From a virus: DNA of 27,678 nucleotides. The DNA is taken from the IMG/VR virus record IMGVR_UViG_3300044301_001657, positions 1-27,678 of that record, one strand, 5' to 3'. Every line of letters starts with the position of its first letter. Position 1 is the stretch's first letter. The position numbers and the translations under genes are program-made. Positions 8,204 through 17,940 of this stretch are shown here, piece by piece. Under the pieces are notes generated by a model. That model was not told where the DNA came from. It searched no databases and saw nothing but the letters and a program-made list of their open reading frames with translations.

Positions 8204-11200
8204 ATGACTAGCATCGACTTTTCAAAGGCGTTGGCAACGTTGGGCGGCACGCTCAGCGCACGCGCTCTCGGTGGACCTCAAGCCGCGCAACAATACCTTG
8301 CGCAACTGAACAAGCAGGAGGAGTCCCGACTTGCGCGTGAATACGATGAGTCGCAGAAATCGCGCGATCGGGAGTTCACGCTTACCCGCGATCGGCTTGC
8401 GGCTGAAGAAGCTCAGGAAGCCCGCAAAAGCGCGCAGGCTTTCCAGACTGGTGAGCGCGTTGCTAGCCAAGGTTTCCAGGCCGGTCAGGCGGCTGACCAG
8501 CAAACGTTCACGCTTAAACGAGACAGGCTGGTTAGCGCACGGCAAGCCGCGCGAGATGCAAGGCTAGGGGAGCAGCAGCGTAACGCAATTGCAGCGCAGG
8601 GAGAACAGCAGCGTCTTAACACCGAGCTAGAGAACGCTCACGCAACTGTTCGCGCTCTGCAAGAGCACGAGCGAAGGCTTGAGCTAGGTGCGCAGTCTCA
8701 TGAAAACGACGTAGCGTTAGCTAACGTGCGTGCAGAGTTAGCCGCTGCGGAAGGCAGGGCCGCCCGCGCGGATCAAGCCATACAGGGGCAAGCGAACCGT
8801 GATGCGGCAGCCGCTAACCTAGCTGCTCAGATCGCTGCGAAGAGGGAGCAGCAAGCCCTTGATCACCAATACGCCATTGGCCTAGCCGTTCTTCAAAACG
8901 ACTTTGCCCAAGAAGGACAAGCCCGCCAGCAAGCGCACAGCATTGATCTAAGCGCGTTTAACTCCGCTAACCGGATGCGGGAAGACGACAACAGGACAAA
9001 GAATGCAATAGCGCTCAACGAGCTAGACGACAGTAAGACTGCTACGCTAAAGGCTACCACGACTTACGGAAGCATTGTAGCCAGGGAAGACAGCGGCTTC
9101 ATGCTTGCTGCCATTAGGCGAATGCAGGCGGTGCTGCCGCGCAACCCCGACGGCAGCCCTCAGGAAGTTGACTTCGATAAGCGCGAGCAAACGATCGCGC
9201 AGTTGACGATCGTGATGACGGAGGGCGGCTTCAGCAGCGAAGCTACTGCCGCCTCTTACGACGCGGGTCAGCGCGACATCGAAGCAATCAATGCTTTGAC
9301 GGGCGGAGCGGTTGACGCCTCTAAGATGGACATTGCGGGTCGAGCGAAGGTTCGGCAACAGCACGCTAGTGGGGGGCAGGAAGCTCAAGCCATTAACGCG
9401 AAGGCGGCGGAGATTGCGGCTGACCTGGAGGATTTGAGCGGTCAGGCGAACCTATCACCTGAAGCCATGAAGGCGCGAGAAGAGGCATCTGCAAAGGCGC
9501 AGGTCGCTCTAGCGCAGCGCTTTGCGAACTGGCGAACTAAGTATGGCGTGTTTACGGGTGAAGGCGGCAGTCTTGCTGCCACATCCGAAGCGCTTGAATC
9601 GGCTTTAAACAACGCCGGTCGCCTGACCAACGTTGTCCAAGACGGCCAGATCAACGCTTTGGCGGGCACCTACAACCCTGCCAGCAACTCCGGCGCGATC
9701 TTCGGCCCACGTTACTTAGAAGATGAGCAAGCGTTTAACCGCTTGAACCGAAGCAACGCAGTCAGTGATCGCGCAGCGGCGTGGAACAAGAGTGCGGTAG
9801 CGGCTGCGGGATTGTCCGACAGTGACCTTAAGCACGCAGGTTTAGACCCGCAACAGCGTGCGGTCATCGACCGCCTTAAGGGATACTCCAAAGACGGACA
9901 GCTTGATCTGCAATCCGTTAACGACAGAATCCGTCGCCACCTACTCGCGGGCGAGCAAGCCGAAGCAGACGCGCTTCAAAGCATGGTGCAGGGTGCTGCT
10001 CGTTTAGACCTTGGCGGTGCGATGGTCCGCATCAATCAGGGTCGCGAACAACAGCAGGCTGTTCAAGGTGTCGAGACGCTAGCTGCGGCTACGATGGAGA
10101 ATAGTTTGGTGCGCTTGTTCCCGCAAGGCGAGGGCAGGAGAACAGCTATCCTAGCTGCCGTTCAACAGCACGGCTTTGAGACGCCCGGTTCCGACACTAA
10201 GCGCGGGCCGCAAAATGAGCAGGAGAACCAAATCTTCCTAAGCCGCTACGTTAATAGCGACGAAGGCATGAACGCGCTTGGACAGTCGGTCTTGATGACG
10301 ATGCAATCGATTCAAGATCCCGATGTAGATGCTGACGCCATGCTGGACGGTAAGATTAGCCATGCCGTTGATGGGTTGGGCGTTTCAAACAACGCGGCAA
10401 TAAGGCGAAAGCTGAAGCGCAAGGTTAAAGAGATGCTTGGCCAAGACCCGAACGGTGTCAGCATCTCGTCTGAGGCCGAAGCCGTCGGGGAAGCGATTGA
10501 CGTTGACTTCGCACCAACGGATCGGCTGATGAAGGCGGCTTCGGCACTTAGCTCGCTATCACCGGATAACGCGGCAAAGTGGAACGCGTTTTACGGTGCT
10601 TCCGTCCTTGGCCCGACGCGAGAGGAGCGAACCGTTTTAGCCACGGGTTACCGAGGCAGGGATCGGGCGTTGCTCTCGGCTCTTGAAGACATCAAGCAGC
10701 GGCGCACAGAAGTGCCCGGAGAGACGCCGGATCAACGTGCGGCGCGTGAGCAGGCGTCGGCGCGTGCAGAAGCCAGCGGTCGCGTCGTGACGCGTGACCT
10801 AATTGATCTGTGGGCTTCGATGGACCGTGGGTTTGAAAGTGTCAACAACATGCACGGTTCGCTTCGTAGGAATGCAGCGGCCAAACACGCGTCACAAAGC
10901 ATTAGGCATTTAGGTGATGTAGGAGGAGCAAAGCCTACAAGTGTAGATGGCGACTATATGTTTGGCGAGGACTCGCTTTATCAGGCCAGCATGAGCCAAA
11001 GCGATGCGGAGAAACTCTTGTCTGCGGGCGATAGAAGTCAGCTTGAACGCCTCGACTACTTTCGCGCAGCAGACATATCGCAGATCCCAAACCTGTCTCT
11101 TTCGCAACGGGACATCCTAGCTGGTGTTCAGCAACAGCTACGTCAGCTTGACCTCCCGGCGGCAATGGCCGCCATTAACAATGGGTTTAACATGGAAGAC

Positions 11201-12076
11201 TACGGTCTGACTGTTAACGCCGACCCTGAAGCAGCGCAGAGGCAAATCCTTGCTCAACGTGTGCCCTCAAACCCGAGGGACATGTTGGATGTTAACGCGC
11301 AACGTTTGCAGCTTAGAAGAGCCAAGCAGCAGGCTGTGGCTTTAGATACCTCCGGCAGCGTTTACGCAGACACAGATCCTCGTGACGGTTTAGCTTACGG
11401 CATGGTTGACGAGACCGTGCAGGAGGCGCTGCTTGCGGACATCGACAAGGGTTTGCTGGCGCTAGATGCGTTTGAAGCAGCTAAAAACTCGCCGCTGCTC
11501 AGCAACTTGGCGCCGACGATGGCGTCTATTATTCCGTCGGAAGCTTTTGGGTCGCGGCAAAGCCTTGCTGAGGCGGTAAAGACGCAGCTACCTGCGATTA
11601 CGGGTCAGTCGGCGGACGCAATTGGGCTTACCATTGAGCAGGGGCAGCAGCTTGCTGAAAATATTGGCAACGCCCCAACTAACGCAGCGGGTCTCGACAT
11701 GGTGTTTGAGACTTTCTTCAACAAGGCGGCGAAGCAGTCTGCCGAAAGATTGGGGATGTCTTTTGCAGGGGCCACGGACAAGGATAGCAGGGACATGGTT
11801 GCTCGCGTTATGAGCGCCACAGTAACGGACATGCGAGACAAGGTCCGCGCCCTGAATCGGACCATGCTGGAGCGGATGACGTTAGGCGAGCTTAACTACG
11901 AAGACCTACCCGGCCCGATTAAAGCTCGTGTCGCACAATCGAACTTCGACGAAGCCATCGAACGAGTCCGCAGTGTAGACTCACCTCTAGCTAGGGCAGA
12001 CGAAATGCTGCTGTTGTCTTTCCAGGTGTTCCTTGCTGACTCCGCGACAACTACGGGCACCCTAAGCGAGCGTTAA
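8204..12076 (+). CDS. Large internal virion (ejection) protein, T7 gp15-like by position
   Basis: 1290 residues, almost entirely helical. Residues about 35-290 are a Gln/Ala/Arg/Glu-rich coiled-coil-like region with an internal repeat of about 44 residues (FTLTRDRL at 58-65 and FTLKRDRL at 102-109). The rest is polar, low in cysteine, and ends in SER. No lysozyme, transglycosylase or protease motif is visible. Position between a gp14-like and a giant gp16-like gene suggests a protein packed inside the capsid and injected ahead of the DNA to build a channel across the envelope. It is much longer than T7 gp15 (747 aa). The 24 bases before the ATG hold no good Shine-Dalgarno. Other explanation: a tail tape-measure-like protein, less likely given the absence of long-tail genes here. 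Confidence 0.65.
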   Translation: MTSIDFSKALATLGGTLSARALGGPQAAQQYLAQLNKQEESRLAREYDESQKSRDREFTLTRDRLAAEEAQEARKSAQAFQTGERVASQGFQAGQAADQQTFTLKRDRLVSARQAARDARLGEQQRNAIAAQGEQQRLNTELENAHATVRALQEHERRLELGAQSHENDVALANVRAELAAAEGRAARADQAIQGQANRDAAAANLAAQIAAKREQQALDHQYAIGLAVLQNDFAQEGQARQQAHSIDLSAFNSANRMREDDNRTKNAIALNELDDSKTATLKATTTYGSIVAREDSGFMLAAIRRMQAVLPRNPDGSPQEVDFDKREQTIAQLTIVMTEGGFSSEATAASYDAGQRDIEAINALTGGAVDASKMDIAGRAKVRQQHASGGQEAQAINAKAAEIAADLEDLSGQANLSPEAMKAREEASAKAQVALAQRFANWRTKYGVFTGEGGSLAATSEALESALNNAGRLTNVVQDGQINALAGTYNPASNSGAIFGPRYLEDEQAFNRLNRSNAVSDRAAAWNKSAVAAAGLSDSDLKHAGLDPQQRAVIDRLKGYSKDGQLDLQSVNDRIRRHLLAGEQAEADALQSMVQGAARLDLGGAMVRINQGREQQQAVQGVETLAAATMENSLVRLFPQGEGRRTAILAAVQQHGFETPGSDTKRGPQNEQENQIFLSRYVNSDEGMNALGQSVLMTMQSIQDPDVDADAMLDGKISHAVDGLGVSNNAAIRRKLKRKVKEMLGQDPNGVSISSEAEAVGEAIDVDFAPTDRLMKAASALSSLSPDNAAKWNAFYGASVLGPTREERTVLATGYRGRDRALLSALEDIKQRRTEVPGETPDQRAAREQASARAEASGRVVTRDLIDLWASMDRGFESVNNMHGSLRRNAAAKHASQSIRHLGDVGGAKPTSVDGDYMFGEDSLYQASMSQSDAEKLLSAGDRSQLERLDYFRAADISQIPNLSLSQRDILAGVQQQLRQLDLPAAMAAINNGFNMEDYGLTVNADPEAAQRQILAQRVPSNPRDMLDVNAQRLQLRRAKQQAVALDTSGSVYADTDPRDGLAYGMVDETVQEALLADIDKGLLALDAFEAAKNSPLLSNLAPTMASIIPSEAFGSRQSLAEAVKTQLPAITGQSADAIGLTIEQGQQLAENIGNAPTNAAGLDMVFETFFNKAAKQSAERLGMSFAGATDKDSRDMVARVMSATVTDMRDKVRALNRTMLERMTLGELNYEDLPGPIKARVAQSNFDEAIERVRSVDSPLARADEMLLLSFQVFLADSATTTGTLSER
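8369..8530 (+). repeat. Internal protein repeat in the 1290-aa ejection protein
   Basis: Codons at 8369-8398 encode REFTLTRDRL and codons at 8501-8530 encode QTFTLKRDRL, 44 residues apart and each followed by an Ala/Glu/Gln/Arg-rich helix. Between them AFQTGER and GFQAGQA form a smaller echo. The DNA copies differ at several third positions, so this is an old duplication kept at protein level. Confidence 0.6.
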
Positions 12077-12079
12077 ACA

Positions 12080-15000
12080 ATGTCAGACCTGCAACCAGGG
12101 TTTATGGATCGTCTCTTTAATTCGACGATCTCTTACCCGCAGCAACTCTTGTGGCGTCTTTGGCGTGTTATTGAAGACGACAAGATCGACTTGTTTGACG
12201 AAAAGGGTATTGGCGACCTAGCCGCCGTGCCCCTTCTAGGCTTTCTGGATGACCACAAGCACGACGTAATGCCGGACTACATGGCGGAGCAGATGGGCTT
12301 CGCTAAGGAGGGTCAGTCGGGTCTTGGGTCTCAGCTTTCAGCCGCCATCCTAAGCGACCCCTTGACCTACATGACCGGCGGGCTTAGCGCCATCGGCAAA
12401 GTAGCAAAGGGTGCGAACACTGCAAGTAGAGTAAAGGCGGTTGGCAGCGTAACTAAAGCAGCGGCAGCCGCAAAGAAGCTGAAGCTAAACGAATACATGC
12501 AGCAGCTATCGCCGCAGGATTTTTTGCGGCACCTTGACGAAGCAGCCGATCAGGTAGCCCAGGGAGTGGGCGGTTTAACAAAGCGCCAAATCGCTAAGCA
12601 ACAGAAGACGCTGGCTAAAGCGCGCAAGCAAGTCGGCGATAACGTGATCGAAGCGGAGGCGCGCGCGGGTAGGAAAGCCGCACAGAACGGAACTAAGCCG
12701 AAGCCGCTGACGATGGCGGACTACATTAAGCAGACTAGTGATCGCCAAATCTCCCTTGGCCTCCCTGTCTTGCACCGTTGGGGCGCGAAGTGGGATGTGC
12801 CTAAGGACGAGGGCAGTTGGTGGCAACTGTTTAAGCACGGCACCAACAAGGGCGGCACATCGCTAGCTAAAGCGATGATGACCAACCGCTTGACCGCTGT
12901 CCCCGGAGTTAACCACTTTCTTAAACAGGCGAACACCATTGTGGGCGCCATGTCAACGGGTTCGCGTATTGGCGCAGAAGCGTTGAACGCGATACGCAAG
13001 GGTAGGGATCTCACGCCTGGTGCTTTAGACGCCTACGCTCGTTGGCTTAGTCCGGGTGGTGCGTCGCGCGTGGTGGGGCAATTGCGCAAGGCGGCTTCCA
13101 CTGCCGAAGGCGGCATCGAAGAGGTCATCACGAAGGTCGAGAAAGCCTACGAAGAGGCCATCGCTGCGGGCGCCAAGTCGCACGAAGAAGCCTACAAGAT
13201 TGCGTTCCGCAAACAGAAGATTGGAATGCGTGGCGAAACTGGCCGCGATCTTTGGAACCGTTTGTCGGGTCACACTAAAGACACGACTGCGCAGTTCCCA
13301 GATTTTGGTGCCGGTGCGGGTGCGGGTAAGGCCCAGATTGGTCCGCTTCTTAAGAAAGCCTTAGCTGAAAACACTGCGGCAAGTGAACTGCACCAAGCTG
13401 GCAAGGGGTCGGTCGATGTAGTCGGGACTGAAGTAGGTAAGTTAAAGAGTGTTTTTGACGCCAACGTTAAAGAGTTACCTGAGTTACTTCAGCCGATAGC
13501 CAAGGGGCTTTACAAAACAGGAGAGCTTTACCGAGTCGGGCTGAACAAGGCGTTTAAGACAGGCACGGCTTCTGCTGTTGGGGAAGCGCAGTATTCCAAG
13601 TTCTTGTCCAACGTCGCGCGCGACAACGCGCAGATGGAGAAGCTGACCCAAGACCTTTACAACAAGATTAAGAAGGTTACGGGGCAGGACGGTTTCCCCT
13701 TGTCGCACCGCGATCTCATCAAGGTCGTGTCTAAACTGACGGAGCTAGATGCGCTTCCGGGTGAGCTTGCAGCTTCGTTTCACGCAGCGTCGATGGGTGG
13801 AGACAGCGCGCGCGCAGTCTACAAGTCGATGGAGAACTACCTCAAGCGACAGCGCTCTACGCTAGTCACGTTTGAGAAGCTGCTTAAACGCACAGCGGAC
13901 AAGGGCGGCATTGCTGCGTCGGAGCTTAAGACCAAGCTGACCGCAGCCCTTGACCAAGATGTGTTCCCGTTCTTGGAGAAGATGGGCGACACCACTGAGG
14001 GGGCAGTCCAGACTTACTTCGCGAACTTCGCTAGTCGCATCCACAACGCATCACGCGAAATTGAAGTGTTCTCGCCGCTGCAACAGCAGCAGATGAAGAG
14101 CGTTGTTAACGGCCACGTCCTCACCGGGACGGCGTTGCCCTTGACCAAGGGGCAGCTTGTAGCGCAGAAGGCGGGAAAGAACGTCGAGCAGCGTGTGTTG
14201 CTTGGGCAGCTTGAAGGCAAGTTTGCAGGCACGCTAGACAACAACCAGATTGCCGACGCTCTTAGCGAGTTAGACAAGGCGGGTCAGCGGGCAATGACGC
14301 AATCCGAAGTGGTTGCAGCCGCCAAGAAAATGCCCGCCATTCAAGAGTTGCTACAGGTGCAACGTAAGGCGGGTAACAAGCTCAGCGTAGAAGAGTTGCT
14401 AGGCGCCTTGAGTAAGACAGGCAAGGTTAAAGACCGTGTCGTCACTCGCGCCGTGACCCAGAAAGTGCCGCTTTGGGATGCCAGCCGCACTTCTTGGACA
14501 TTGGATCAAGCGTCTCAAACAGCGCGTCAGTATGGTTACTCCCTGTTCCAAGATGTAGGTGCGGGGGGCAAGCTTCGAGTTGTGTCCCGGCACGCAGACG
14601 CGCCTAGTCTCGAAGGATTCTCTACGGTTAGTGGTGCTATGGGAGCGCTGCGGCGCACCCTGACCAAGAACCCGGAGATAGCCAAGAAGTATGGGCCAGG
14701 GCTGCCTGATTCGTTGATTAGCCGGACAACCAACAAGCGAATCACGATTGCGGCACAGGATTTAAAGCGCGCTCAAAAGTTTTTAAGCAGCGAAGACCTG
14801 AACATCTTGCGCGGCAAGGCAACTGTCTTCGATGAGGCGGTGTTGCCGGGTGGGGCAGCTAAGCACCACCAAAGACTCAAAACACTACAGCGAAGGCGTA
14901 ACTACAAACCCGGACACAAGCTGCATGCGGACGTCATTAAGCCGCAGATACAGAAAGTCTACGATCAGGTCGCGCCTCCGCGCGGTGCGGACGAGTTCTC

Positions 15001-17731
15001 GTTGTTCCTTCGTCGCGCTGGCGTCAACATTGACGAAGCAAACTTCAGCCAGTTCGCCCACCACTACGCGCGGGGTCGCCTGCTGCTTAGCGAGGTCAAC
15101 GGGGCCATTTCGCGTCACGGCTCTTTGGCGGCACCGGGCAAGCCCTTTGTCCTAGACCCGACGATTGCGGCTGACATCGAAGCTCACGTTGCGGCGTCCG
15201 GTTCTGCTGTGGCTGACCTTGTAAAGTCGCACCTACCTAAGGAAGTAAACGACATCTTCGACACGGCGCAGAAGATTAGCAACGCGTCGTTTGAGGCGGC
15301 TAAGGCGTCTGGTGTTTGGATGCCGGGTTCGCCGGTTGCGTATCTGCCGCGCTTCTTTAACAAGAGCGCGCGAGCACGTATTGAAAAAGTCATCGGCAAA
15401 CTTGAAGTGGAAGACTCCACTATCTTGGCGCGCCTTGGGGTTAAGACGGCGGCCTACAACAAGCGGCACTTAGATGAAATGTCGGTAGAGGATCTCAACG
15501 ACCTCTACTTCGAACTTCGGGAAGTATCCATGAAGGAGGGCGCTAGCCCAAACATGAAGAAGTTCCACGAGGAGCTTGACGAGGTGATGGAGGAAGCCGG
15601 TGTAGGTATCTCCGGTTTAAAGAAGACGCTGCCCTTCCTGAAAAACGAACGGTTGGAGACTGACCCGTTCTTGTCGTTGCTCCAACGGTTTGGCATTGCG
15701 CAGCAGGATCGCAACTTGTCGGGTTACTTTGACGAGATGCTTAAGGCGAGCACCGGGAAAAACGGTGATTCGCTAATGCTTGCCGGAAAGGTTGTCGGTG
15801 TTGTCGATGACACGGGAGCCACTACTCGGCTTTCCACTACTACGTCTAAGGTGCGGCAAGCAAAGCGCACTAAGAAGGGTGAGGTTAAGTCGCTAGCTGA
15901 AGAGCTAGACAACCTCGAAGCTACGCCGCAGTCGCTGATCGTCCGTCTTGACGACGGCACTGAGCACGTTGTTCAAAACAACATGCTTAACGAAACGGGC
16001 ATGTCGGTTTTGCCTTTGGGTCGGATGGACAAGGTTAGCCCCGGCACCGAAATTAGTAGCGGCACCTTGTTCGCACGCGCCAGCCTAAACTCTGGGCTAG
16101 ACAACCAGATGTTTAGACAGCCGCTTACGTTGCAAGAAGCCGGTGACCTGCTTGACAGCCACATCGTCTTTGGGCACGGGCACAACATCACTTCGCTAGT
16201 TAAGTCGGCGGCCCAGGTTCACGATGTTACAGGGCGTGGGATGCGCGCGTTTGACTCGATCAACTACACGATCAAGTCGTTCCAAACCATTTTCCGCATC
16301 CCGTTCCACGTTGCTAACTTGGCGTCAGGTGTGTTCCAGGCATCGCTTGCGGGAGCGACACCGAAAAACCTAATGGCGTCTTACATCGACACCATCCGTT
16401 TCATGTTTGGGAACCAAGAGTTCTCTAAGCACGCGACGATGGTGTCTGACATGATGAACGTAGGCGACGACGTAGTGTCAACGGGCATTAAGTCGCTTTG
16501 GAATGGGGAGCGAACAGCGCTCCAGCAATCTGCCCAGCTTCACGGCGACGGGTCGCTTGCAGCTTTGTTGGCAAAGCAAGACCCGGAAGCAGCCGCAAAG
16601 CTAGATCAGTTTGAAGGGCTAGTCATTAAGCGTGCGGACGGGACCGAGATCGACATGGCCGAGTTCGTTCAGACTGCTGGCGAACTACAGCTTTACGGCA
16701 CGTATGCCAGCAGCCTTGCGCGCGGCTCAACGTCTACGGCAGACACCTTGTTGCGCATTAAGATGGACGCGCTAGAGCCGACTTACGGGGGGTCTTGGAG
16801 AGGTGCCGGTAAGCGGCTAATGCAGCGCATGGCGAACCGCGCGGAGGCATCGGAAGTGCTGAACCGAACGGCCACTGCCCTGGCCCTGGTTCGTGAGGGG
16901 CACTCGACGCGACGCGCTATCGAGATTGCTAAGGAAGCGCACGTTCCATACGAAAAGCTCACGCCGTTTGAACGCAACTACGTCAAACGCGTCTCGGCTT
17001 ACTACACGTTCCCGCGACACTACGTCCCCTGGGCGTGGACGCGCTTCATGGAAGACCCGGTAAAACTTGCCCGCATCGGCCATTACATTCGCGATCAAAA
17101 CGTAGTGACTACGGCTGAAGGCAAGGCGACGCTAGCTATCGGGAATTACCGCGTAGACCTTGGCCGTCTAAACGCCAACTTTGAAGCGGCAGGTGCGGTA
17201 GCGGCTTTTGCAGACCGATTGCTGTTGCCGCTCGCTGACGTAACACCGCTCGGAAACGCTTTCGACGCGCGCAAGCTGCGCGGTATCACAAGCGATGCGG
17301 GTCTGCTGTCAATTGGCGGTGCAGCTAAGCCTATCGTCCAAACACAATCTTTGTGGGGCGACTCTTCGCGCGACATGCCAGTCGGAAACATGATAGAGAC
17401 GGCGGCAGACATGGTCTGGCCGGTTAAGTATCTAAGTATGCTTATGGGTGTGCGTCCGACTAAGGAAGAGCAGAGCCCCTTTGTCCAATACACACCGATG
17501 GAAAGCATCCTGACCGACTCGACGTTTGGTGTTGGTATGCGCAAGGTGCGCGACAAGCACGAAACTCGACGGGGTCAGATGATGTTCCGCCGAATGATTA
17601 AGCAGTTGCAGCTACGTTCGGCGGCAACAGAAGACCCGGACAAGAAGATGCGTTTGCAGCAGCACGCACAACAACTGGCCGAAGGCTTCCAGCGTCTTAT
17701 TAGCGAGGACGCGCAGAAGATGTTTAAATAA
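12080..17731 (+). CDS. Giant internal virion (ejection) protein, T7 gp16-like by position
   Basis: 1883 residues, mostly helical, with several hydrophobic or amphipathic stretches (for example AAVPLLGFL at about 48-56, IFRIPFHVANLASGVFQA at about 1405-1422). Residues about 1627-1651 contain FERNYVKRVSAYYTFPRHY, a form of the KR-x-x-(P/A)-(F/Y)-Y-T-(F/W) signature I associate with very long injected or polyvalent phage proteins. Residues about 1090-1110 (GSPVAYLPRFF) resemble another recurring element of these proteins. A small beta insert lies at about 1230-1320. T7 gp16 has an N-terminal lytic transglycosylase domain, but nothing like its catalytic Glu motif is visible here. The ATG follows the previous stop by three bases and the end is a TAATG overlap with the holin-like gene. 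Role by inference: the largest ejected protein, forming the DNA conduit in the cell envelope. Confidence 0.62.
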   Translation: MSDLQPGFMDRLFNSTISYPQQLLWRLWRVIEDDKIDLFDEKGIGDLAAVPLLGFLDDHKHDVMPDYMAEQMGFAKEGQSGLGSQLSAAILSDPLTYMTGGLSAIGKVAKGANTASRVKAVGSVTKAAAAAKKLKLNEYMQQLSPQDFLRHLDEAADQVAQGVGGLTKRQIAKQQKTLAKARKQVGDNVIEAEARAGRKAAQNGTKPKPLTMADYIKQTSDRQISLGLPVLHRWGAKWDVPKDEGSWWQLFKHGTNKGGTSLAKAMMTNRLTAVPGVNHFLKQANTIVGAMSTGSRIGAEALNAIRKGRDLTPGALDAYARWLSPGGASRVVGQLRKAASTAEGGIEEVITKVEKAYEEAIAAGAKSHEEAYKIAFRKQKIGMRGETGRDLWNRLSGHTKDTTAQFPDFGAGAGAGKAQIGPLLKKALAENTAASELHQAGKGSVDVVGTEVGKLKSVFDANVKELPELLQPIAKGLYKTGELYRVGLNKAFKTGTASAVGEAQYSKFLSNVARDNAQMEKLTQDLYNKIKKVTGQDGFPLSHRDLIKVVSKLTELDALPGELAASFHAASMGGDSARAVYKSMENYLKRQRSTLVTFEKLLKRTADKGGIAASELKTKLTAALDQDVFPFLEKMGDTTEGAVQTYFANFASRIHNASREIEVFSPLQQQQMKSVVNGHVLTGTALPLTKGQLVAQKAGKNVEQRVLLGQLEGKFAGTLDNNQIADALSELDKAGQRAMTQSEVVAAAKKMPAIQELLQVQRKAGNKLSVEELLGALSKTGKVKDRVVTRAVTQKVPLWDASRTSWTLDQASQTARQYGYSLFQDVGAGGKLRVVSRHADAPSLEGFSTVSGAMGALRRTLTKNPEIAKKYGPGLPDSLISRTTNKRITIAAQDLKRAQKFLSSEDLNILRGKATVFDEAVLPGGAAKHHQRLKTLQRRRNYKPGHKLHADVIKPQIQKVYDQVAPPRGADEFSLFLRRAGVNIDEANFSQFAHHYARGRLLLSEVNGAISRHGSLAAPGKPFVLDPTIAADIEAHVAASGSAVADLVKSHLPKEVNDIFDTAQKISNASFEAAKASGVWMPGSPVAYLPRFFNKSARARIEKVIGKLEVEDSTILARLGVKTAAYNKRHLDEMSVEDLNDLYFELREVSMKEGASPNMKKFHEELDEVMEEAGVGISGLKKTLPFLKNERLETDPFLSLLQRFGIAQQDRNLSGYFDEMLKASTGKNGDSLMLAGKVVGVVDDTGATTRLSTTTSKVRQAKRTKKGEVKSLAEELDNLEATPQSLIVRLDDGTEHVVQNNMLNETGMSVLPLGRMDKVSPGTEISSGTLFARASLNSGLDNQMFRQPLTLQEAGDLLDSHIVFGHGHNITSLVKSAAQVHDVTGRGMRAFDSINYTIKSFQTIFRIPFHVANLASGVFQASLAGATPKNLMASYIDTIRFMFGNQEFSKHATMVSDMMNVGDDVVSTGIKSLWNGERTALQQSAQLHGDGSLAALLAKQDPEAAAKLDQFEGLVIKRADGTEIDMAEFVQTAGELQLYGTYASSLARGSTSTADTLLRIKMDALEPTYGGSWRGAGKRLMQRMANRAEASEVLNRTATALALVREGHSTRRAIEIAKEAHVPYEKLTPFERNYVKRVSAYYTFPRHYVPWAWTRFMEDPVKLARIGHYIRDQNVVTTAEGKATLAIGNYRVDLGRLNANFEAAGAVAAFADRLLLPLADVTPLGNAFDARKLRGITSDAGLLSIGGAAKPIVQTQSLWGDSSRDMPVGNMIETAADMVWPVKYLSMLMGVRPTKEEQSPFVQYTPMESILTDSTFGVGMRKVRDKHETRRGQMMFRRMIKQLQLRSAATEDPDKKMRLQQHAQQLAEGFQRLISEDAQKMFK

Positions 17732-17940
17732 TGGCCGACACACCTAACGAAGTTCTGCTCGCTCTCGGTCGTTTAGAAGGCAAGGTTGATGCCCTCATTG
17801 CACAGGAGGCGCGGACGCAGGAAGACGTAGACCGTATAGACCAACGTCTACGCGTGCTCGAAGGCTCTAAAGCCATGGTCTTTGGCGCGTGTGCCACGGT
17901 AGGCGCTATCGCTTCTTATGTAGTTACCCTAATCGCATGA
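17731..17940 (+). CDS. Holin-like small membrane protein (XhlA-like architecture)
   Basis: 69 residues. Residues about 5-45 form an amphipathic helix with heptad spacing (LGRLEGKVDALI, VDRIDQRLRVLEG), followed by one hydrophobic membrane segment at about 48-68 that ends the protein. This short coiled coil plus C-terminal membrane helix is the layout of XhlA-type hemolysin or holin-associated proteins. It overlaps the giant ejection gene (TAATG) and the next gene (ATGA). Position at the end of the structural genes is where many podoviruses carry lysis genes. A structural or membrane-anchoring role is also possible. Confidence 0.5.
   Translation: MADTPNEVLLALGRLEGKVDALIAQEARTQEDVDRIDQRLRVLEGSKAMVFGACATVGAIASYVVTLIA

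Noticed and set aside
12863-12866. Apparent abundance of CTAG tetranucleotides
   Set aside because: A partial count over 600 bases in the giant gene gave no excess over the base composition; it only looks high because many bacteria avoid CTAG.
17889-17936. Longer start for the two-membrane-segment protein
   Set aside because: It would lie inside the holin-like gene and add a Cys/Arg-rich stretch typical of an off-frame read; the ATG at 17937 with the ATGA overlap is better.
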